Origin: Falsiroseomonas frigidaquae
Lineage (GTDB): Bacteria; Pseudomonadota; Alphaproteobacteria; Acetobacterales; Acetobacteraceae
NCBI RefSeq assembly: GCF_012163145.1
Contig: NZ_JAAVTX010000009.1
Location: forward strand, 62,001-126,000
Direction: 5' to 3'
Length of the DNA stretch: 64,000 nt
Below are positions 57,324 to 64,000 of this stretch, one piece after another. How positions within the stretch are numbered: position 1 is the stretch's first letter; the number at the start of each line of letters is the position of its first letter. The position numbers and the translations under genes are program-made. The notes below the pieces were generated by a model. It was not told the DNA's origin, made no database searches, and saw nothing but the letters and a program-made list of their open reading frames with translations.

Positions 57324-58999
57324 ATGCTGACTTCGCTCGCCATCCGGGATGTGGTGCTGATCGAGCGCCTGGACCTGGGCTTCGGCCCGGGCCTCACGGT
57401 GCTGACCGGCGAAACCGGCGCGGGCAAATCGATCCTGCTCGACAGCCTCGGCCTGGCGCTCGGCGCGCGGGCCGAGAGTGGCCTTGTGCGCTCCGGGCAG
57501 GCCCAGGCCAGCGTCGCCGCGGCCTTCGCGCCGGCGGACCAGCACCCGGCGCGCAGCCTGCTGGTGGAACAGGGAATCGAGGCGGAGGACGAGATCGTGC
57601 TGCGGCGCATCGTCACCGCCGATGGCCGGTCCCGCGCCTTCGTCAACGACCAGCCGGTGGGGTTGGCGCTGTTGCGCCGCCTCGGCGCGCTGCTGGTCGA
57701 GGTGCAGGGCCAGCACGACCAGGTTGGGCTGACCGACTCCACCAACCATGCCGGGCTGCTCGATGCCTCGGGCGGGCTGGAGAAGCTGCGCGCCGCCACC
57801 GGCACCGCCCACAAGGCATGGCGGGAGGCGGAGCGGGCGCTGGCCGAGGCGCGGGAACGCATCGCCGCGGCCCAGCGCGACGAGGATTTCCTGCGCCACG
57901 CCGTCTCCGAGTTGGAATCACTCGCGCCGGTGGAGGGTGAGGAGGATGACCTCGCCGCCGAACGCCAGCGCCTGCAGCAGGGCGAGCGGCGCGGCGAGGC
58001 GATTGCGGAGGCACTGGCCAGCCTGCAGCCGCGTGACCGGCGCAGCGCCAACCCCGCCAACGCGCTGCGCGGTGCCTCCCGCGCCCTGGAACGGCTGCCG
58101 GCGCCGAATACGGATGCCGAGCCCGCGCTGGAAGCGATCGGCCGGGCGCTGGATGCGCTGGGCGAGGCCGAGACGGCGCTGGAGCGGCTGGTGCAGGACG
58201 CGGCGCCGGATCCGCGCCGGCTGGAGCAGGTGGAGGAACGGCTGTTCGCGCTGCGCGCCGCCGCCCGCAAGCATCTGGTGCCGGTGGTGGAATTGCCGTC
58301 GCTGCTGGCCTCGCTGAAGGACCGGCTGGCGGCGCTGGATGCCGGCACCGGCCAGGTGGCCGAAGCCGAGGCGAGGCTGGCCGCCGCCCGCACCGCCTAT
58401 CTCGCCGCCTCCGGCCGGCTGACGGAGGCGCGGCGGGAGGCGGCGGCGAAGCTCGAGAAGGCGCTCGGCCGCGAATTGCCGCCGCTGAAGCTGGATCGCG
58501 CCCGGCTGGTGGTGGATGTGGCCGCGAAGCCGGAAGCGGCCTGGGGGGCGGACGGGGTGGACCGGGTGACCTTCCTGGTCTCCACCAACCCCGGCCAGGC
58601 GCCCGGCGCGCTGGACAAGGTGGCCTCGGGCGGCGAGCTCTCACGCCTGATGCTGGCGCTGAAGGTGGTGCTGGCGCGCGGATCGCCGGTGCCGACGCTG
58701 GTCTTCGACGAGGTGGATAGCGGCGTCGGCGGCGCCACGGCGGCGGCGGTGGGTGAACGCCTGCTGCGGGTGGCGGAGCGATTGCAGGTGCTGGTGGTAA
58801 CCCATTCGCCGCAGGTGGCGGCACGGGGCAGCCGGCATCTGTCCGTCGCCAAATCGGTCAGGGCCGGGCGGGCGGAGACGCGCGTGACGCCGCTGGATGC
58901 CGCGCAGCGGCGGGAGGAGATCGCCCGCATGCTGGCCGGCGAGCATGTGACGGAGGCGGCGCGGATGGCGGCGGACAGCCTGCTGGCCGGCGGGCTGCT

Positions 59000-59003
<4 letters not shown>
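57324..59003 (+). CDS. recN: DNA repair protein RecN
   Basis: SMC-like ATPase acting in double-strand break repair. The 559-residue protein has LAIRDVVLIERLDL at the start, the Walker A GETGAGKSILLDSLGLALG near residue 30-48, Gln-rich VEVQGQHDQVGL, a coiled-coil middle (Ala/Glu/Arg-rich, about 155-390) that is shorter than a full SMC, the signature SGGELSRLMLALKVVL near 434, Walker B LVFDEVDSGVGG and the VTHSPQVAA switch. The ATG at 57324 follows no strong ribosome site. Its stop overlaps the next gene (GTGA). Confidence 0.95.
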
Positions 59004-61635
<2,632 letters not shown>

Positions 61636-61710
61636 GGCATCAGCTGCGGTGATGTACCGGATCAGGCCAATTCGTTTGGCGCGGTGCCAGGCGTGGCGCA
61701 GGCTTTCGCC

Positions 61711-62334
61711 ATGCCGATCGACCCGCAGCTTTTCGCCGCCTTCCTGATCGCCGCCTGGGTGCTGATCCTGACGCCGGGGCCGGACATGCTGTTCGTCATC
61801 GGCCAGAGCCTGGCCGGCGGGGTGCGGCGCGGCTGGGCGGCGATGTTCGGCATAGTCTGCGGCGCCCTGGTGCATGTGGCGCTGGCGGCTTCCGGCATCG
61901 CGGCGCTGATCGCCGCCTCCCCCACCTTGTTCGAGGCGTTGCGGCTGGTGGGCGCGGGCTATCTGATCTGGCTCGGCCTGGGCGCGCTGCGGGCGGCCTG
62001 GCGCGGCGGCGGGGTGCTGCGCCCGGCGGGGCCGGCCCGGGCCGCCTTCCGCCAGGGCTTCCTGACCAACCTGACCAACCCGAAGGTCATCCTGTTCTTC
62101 CTGGCCTTCCTGCCGCAATTCGTCGATCCCGGCCGCGGCCCGGTCGCGCTGCAGATGGCCATCCTGGGCCCGCTGGTGCCGCTGATGTCGCTGCCCGCCT
62201 ATGGGCTGCTGATCCACGGCGCGGGCCGCGCGGCGGCGCGGCTGAACCGCCATGCGCGATGGCTGGAGGCGGTGGCGGGCGCGATGTTCCTGGGCCTTGG
62301 GCTGCGCCTGCTGATGGGCAACCGCCCAGCCTGA
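61711..62334 (+). CDS. LysE family amino acid exporter
   Basis: A 207-residue membrane protein with about six hydrophobic segments. The LysE/RhtB pattern is clear: LFAAFLIAAWVLILTPGPDMLFVIGQSLAGGVRRGWAAMFGIVCGALVH in pieces at the start (the TPGPDML motif near residue 24), then LRLVGAGYLIWLGLGALR and FRQGFLTNLTNPKVILFFLAFLPQFVDP. Members export lysine, homoserine, threonine or other small compounds; the substrate is not determined. ATG at 61711 was preferred to a GTG at 61684. It is 75 bases after ligA. Confidence 0.9.
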   Translation: MPIDPQLFAAFLIAAWVLILTPGPDMLFVIGQSLAGGVRRGWAAMFGIVCGALVHVALAASGIAALIAASPTLFEALRLVGAGYLIWLGLGALRAAWRGGGVLRPAGPARAAFRQGFLTNLTNPKVILFFLAFLPQFVDPGRGPVALQMAILGPLVPLMSLPAYGLLIHGAGRAAARLNRHARWLEAVAGAMFLGLGLRLLMGNRPA

Positions 62335-62385
62335 GCTTGCCGGCTGAGCTTGCGCGCAATGCGGCGCGCGGCGTAACAGCGCGCC

Positions 62386-62715
62386 ATGTCCGCATTCATG
62401 ATCGCCGCGCTGATGCTCTCGGTCGCGGCTTATATCCACACCGTCTCCGGCAAGCTGGGCCTGCGGCTGGACAGCCCGTCGGCAGAGCTGCTGTGGCGGG
62501 TGCTGTCCTTCGCTGCGCTGCTCGTCTGGGTGGTGCTGATCCTGCGCGGCTTCACCACGCGGCACTGGTCGGACCCGACAGCGGCGCTTTTCGGGTCCTT
62601 CGCGCTGAACTGGTGGTTCGGCCATCGCGGGCCGAAGCCGGGCTGGCCGGTGGTCTCGATGCTGTTCTCGGTGGTCGGGCTGGGGCTGGCGACCTACTCG
62701 TTCCTCTACGAATAG
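62386..62715 (+). CDS. Small membrane protein, unknown
   Basis: A 109-residue protein with three to four hydrophobic segments: FMIAALMLSVAAYIHTV, LLWRVLSFAALLVWVVLILRGF, ALFGSFALNWWFGH and PVVSMLFSVVGLGLATYSFLY, with a Gly/Lys/Pro loop (RGPKPGWP) before the last. I do not recognise the family. It follows the LysE gene by 51 bases and its last ten bases overlap the end of the convergent MBL gene. Confidence 0.6.
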   Translation: MSAFMIAALMLSVAAYIHTVSGKLGLRLDSPSAELLWRVLSFAALLVWVVLILRGFTTRHWSDPTAALFGSFALNWWFGHRGPKPGWPVVSMLFSVVGLGLATYSFLYE

Positions 62716-63494
62716 GGCGGCAGGTCGAGGCGCCAGGCCTCGGCATCCTGCTCCGCCACCGGGAAGCGCCTGCAGACCAGCGGGTCGTGGCCCGGGATCA
62801 CCAGGCTCTCGTCGCCGCCCGCCAATGCGCGGGCGCGGCGCCAGCCCTGCACCATGGCGCCGAGGTCGTAGACGATGGGGAAGGGATTCTCCCGCGCCAT
62901 ATTGGCGTAGTAGTGGCTGGCGTCGCCGGCGATCACCAGCGGGCCGCGCGCGGTGGCCACGCGCACCATCTGCAAGCCATCCGAATGGCCGCCGACGCCG
63001 TGCAGCGTGACGCCGGGCGCCACCTCGCCTTCGCCATCATGGAAGCGCACGCGGTCGGCATAGACGGCGCGGACCAGGCGGACCACGTCCTCCACCTCGA
63101 AGGGGTGCCGCAGGCAGTGGCTGCACATGTGGCGGCCGGTGGCGAAGGCTACCTCGCGGTCCTGGATGTGGAAGGTGGCGTTGGGGAACAGGCCGAGATT
63201 GCCGGCGTGGTCGTAGTGCAGATGCGTCACCACCACGTCGCGGATCGCCTCGGCCGAGGTGCCGAGCGCCTTCAGGCAATCCTCCACCGGGCGCAGGATG
63301 GACCGGCCGCGGCGGGCGGCGGTGGCGGAATCGAAGCCGGTATCGACCAGGATTTCCCGGCCGTCGGGCCCGCGCAGCAGCCAAACGAAATAGTCCATCG
63401 GCATGGCGTCATGCGCGTCCTCGACGGGCATGATGAAATTGGCCTGGGCGCTGCGGTCGTGATGCGCATAGCGCAGGGCGAAAACCTGCCACAT
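62706..63494 (-). CDS. Metallo-beta-lactamase fold hydrolase, N-acyl homoserine lactonase-like
   Basis: A 262-residue dinuclear zinc hydrolase. The metal motif THLHYDHAGNLGLFPNA has the HxHxDH pattern near residue 88-93; further ligands are His in GVGGHSDGLQMV, Asp in VIAGDASHYYANM and His in VIPGHDPLV. The YFVWLLRGPDGREILVDTGFD start and the overall order fit the AiiA/AttM-like N-acyl homoserine lactonase family, which opens lactone rings. Quorum quenching is possible, but many relatives act on other lactones. The gene lies four bases downstream of the dehydrogenase gene on the same strand, which suggests one operon. Confidence 0.82.
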   Translation of the reverse strand: MWQVFALRYAHHDRSAQANFIMPVEDAHDAMPMDYFVWLLRGPDGREILVDTGFDSATAARRGRSILRPVEDCLKALGTSAEAIRDVVVTHLHYDHAGNLGLFPNATFHIQDREVAFATGRHMCSHCLRHPFEVEDVVRLVRAVYADRVRFHDGEGEVAPGVTLHGVGGHSDGLQMVRVATARGPLVIAGDASHYYANMARENPFPIVYDLGAMVQGWRRARALAGGDESLVIPGHDPLVCRRFPVAEQDAEAWRLDLPPYS

Positions 63495-63498
63495 CGTC

Positions 63499-64000
63499 TC
63501 AGCCCTTCTGCTCGGAGATCTGGCCCGCGGCCAGCGCCTCGCTGAACCGTGCCGCGGCCGTATGGTCCTGGCCCGGGCCGAGCAGCGCGGCAGCGGCGGC
63601 CCAAAGCTCCCGCGTCTGCGCGGCGAGCGGCGCGGGGGTGGAGGTTTCGCGCCCCACCTGCATGGCGATGGAGAGGTCCTTCACCATCAGGTCCAGCCCG
63701 AAGCCGGAGTTGAATTTGCGGGAGAGCACGAACTGCTTCAGCTTGCGCTGGGTGCTGTTGTTCATGCCGGTCGAGGCATTCAGCACATCGACCATCACGG
63801 CGGGGTCCAGGCCGAAGCGGCTGCCGATCAGCAGGGCCTCCACGCTGACGAGGAAGCCCGCGGCGCTCACCAGGTTGTTCAGCGCCTTCATCGCCTGGCC
63901 GGCGCCGATATCGCCGCAGCGGGTGATGGTGGTGCCCATGGCGCGCAGCAGGGGGTCCACGCGGTCCAGCGCCGCCGCCTCGCCGCCGGTCATGATGGCG
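63499..64000 (-). CDS. 3-hydroxyisobutyrate dehydrogenase family oxidoreductase (5' end outside the window)
   Basis: The C-terminal part (167 codons) of a NAD(P)-dependent beta-hydroxyacid dehydrogenase. It enters at the right edge in the AIMTGGEAA segment that follows the SGG-type substrate motif of the family. Seen: GAGQAMKALNNLVSAAGFLVSVEALLIGSRFGLDP with the catalytic Lys in KALNN, then ASTGMNNSTQRKL and FGLDLMVKDLSIAM, the cofactor/substrate Lys-Asp pair. The exact substrate (hydroxyisobutyrate, tartronate semialdehyde, glyoxylate) is not determined. It precedes the lactonase-like gene by four bases; together they could process a lactone or hydroxyacid. Confidence 0.85.
   Translation of the reverse strand, partial: AIMTGGEAAALDRVDPLLRAMGTTITRCGDIGAGQAMKALNNLVSAAGFLVSVEALLIGSRFGLDPAVMVDVLNASTGMNNSTQRKLKQFVLSRKFNSGFGLDLMVKDLSIAMQVGRETSTPAPLAAQTRELWAAAAALLGPGQDHTAAARFSEALAAGQISEQKG

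Noticed and set aside
54701-58393. Long minus-strand frame opposite ftsZ, lpxC, bamD and recN
   Set aside because: It runs across four well identified genes and an intergenic region, has biased composition and no domain.

Overview
The window reads as a chromosomal segment of a high-GC alphaproteobacterium, most likely Acetobacteraceae (Roseomonas-like). This rests on a circularly permuted (two-piece) tmRNA, an alphaproteobacterial SspB next to it, a complete division and cell wall (dcw) cluster running into lpxC-bamD-recN-ligA, and strong G/C third-position bias throughout. It is core genome: I see no integrase, transposase, phage gene, CRISPR array or tRNA.

Layout. 1-1200: tail of an upstream gene and a secreted amidohydrolase. 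1.2-8.1 kb (minus): miaA, ilvB, ilvN, a zinc peptidase-like protein, ilvC, a racemase-fold protein and a SOUL lipoprotein. 8.2-13.2 kb: serB facing an envelope proteolysis block hflK-hflC-DUF2065-degP. 13.5-17.4 kb: the Fe-S carrier ATPase mrp, then (minus) thyX, a small membrane protein, an HD hydrolase and ribokinase. 17.5-18.4 kb: ssrA tmRNA plus its ClpXP adaptor sspB. 18.5-24.6 kb: class I fumarase, an orphan peptide-binding protein, RidA, a VOC protein, class II fumarase and a ribbon-helix-helix protein. 24.6-33.1 kb: an ArsR-SRPBCC pair with clear operators, a small unknown, a large AsmA protein and a fused 5-oxoprolinase facing a MarR-type regulator. 33.2-35.8 kb: TerB-DnaJ protein, AmpD-type amidase, nucleotidyltransferase and RNase P RNA. 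36.2-55.1 kb: mraZ-rsmH-ftsL-ftsI-murE-murF-mraY-murD-ftsW-murG-murC-murB-ddl-ftsQ-ftsA-ftsZ, almost all joined by 1-14 base overlaps. 55.3-61.6 kb: lpxC, bamD, recN, a GNAT enzyme and ligA. 61.7-64 kb: LysE exporter, small membrane protein, lactonase-like MBL enzyme and a truncated 3-hydroxyisobutyrate dehydrogenase-like gene.

How the genes work together: the dcw block makes peptidoglycan precursors and the divisome, lpxC and bamD add lipid A and outer membrane protein assembly, hflKC/degP control membrane protein quality, and ssrA/sspB tag and deliver stalled products to ClpXP. ilvB, ilvN and ilvC give the first two steps of branched-chain amino acid synthesis.

The unusual material is mostly between genes: an 89-base unit repeated at the end of the DnaJ-like gene in which the coding tail is preserved with synonymous changes, a 26-base tandem repeat that forms the end of the ribokinase gene, a perfect 18-base palindrome in the bamD promoter region, two spaced operators around an apparently leaderless arsR promoter, and several well supported TTG starts. 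I did not find a clearly new multi-gene system.
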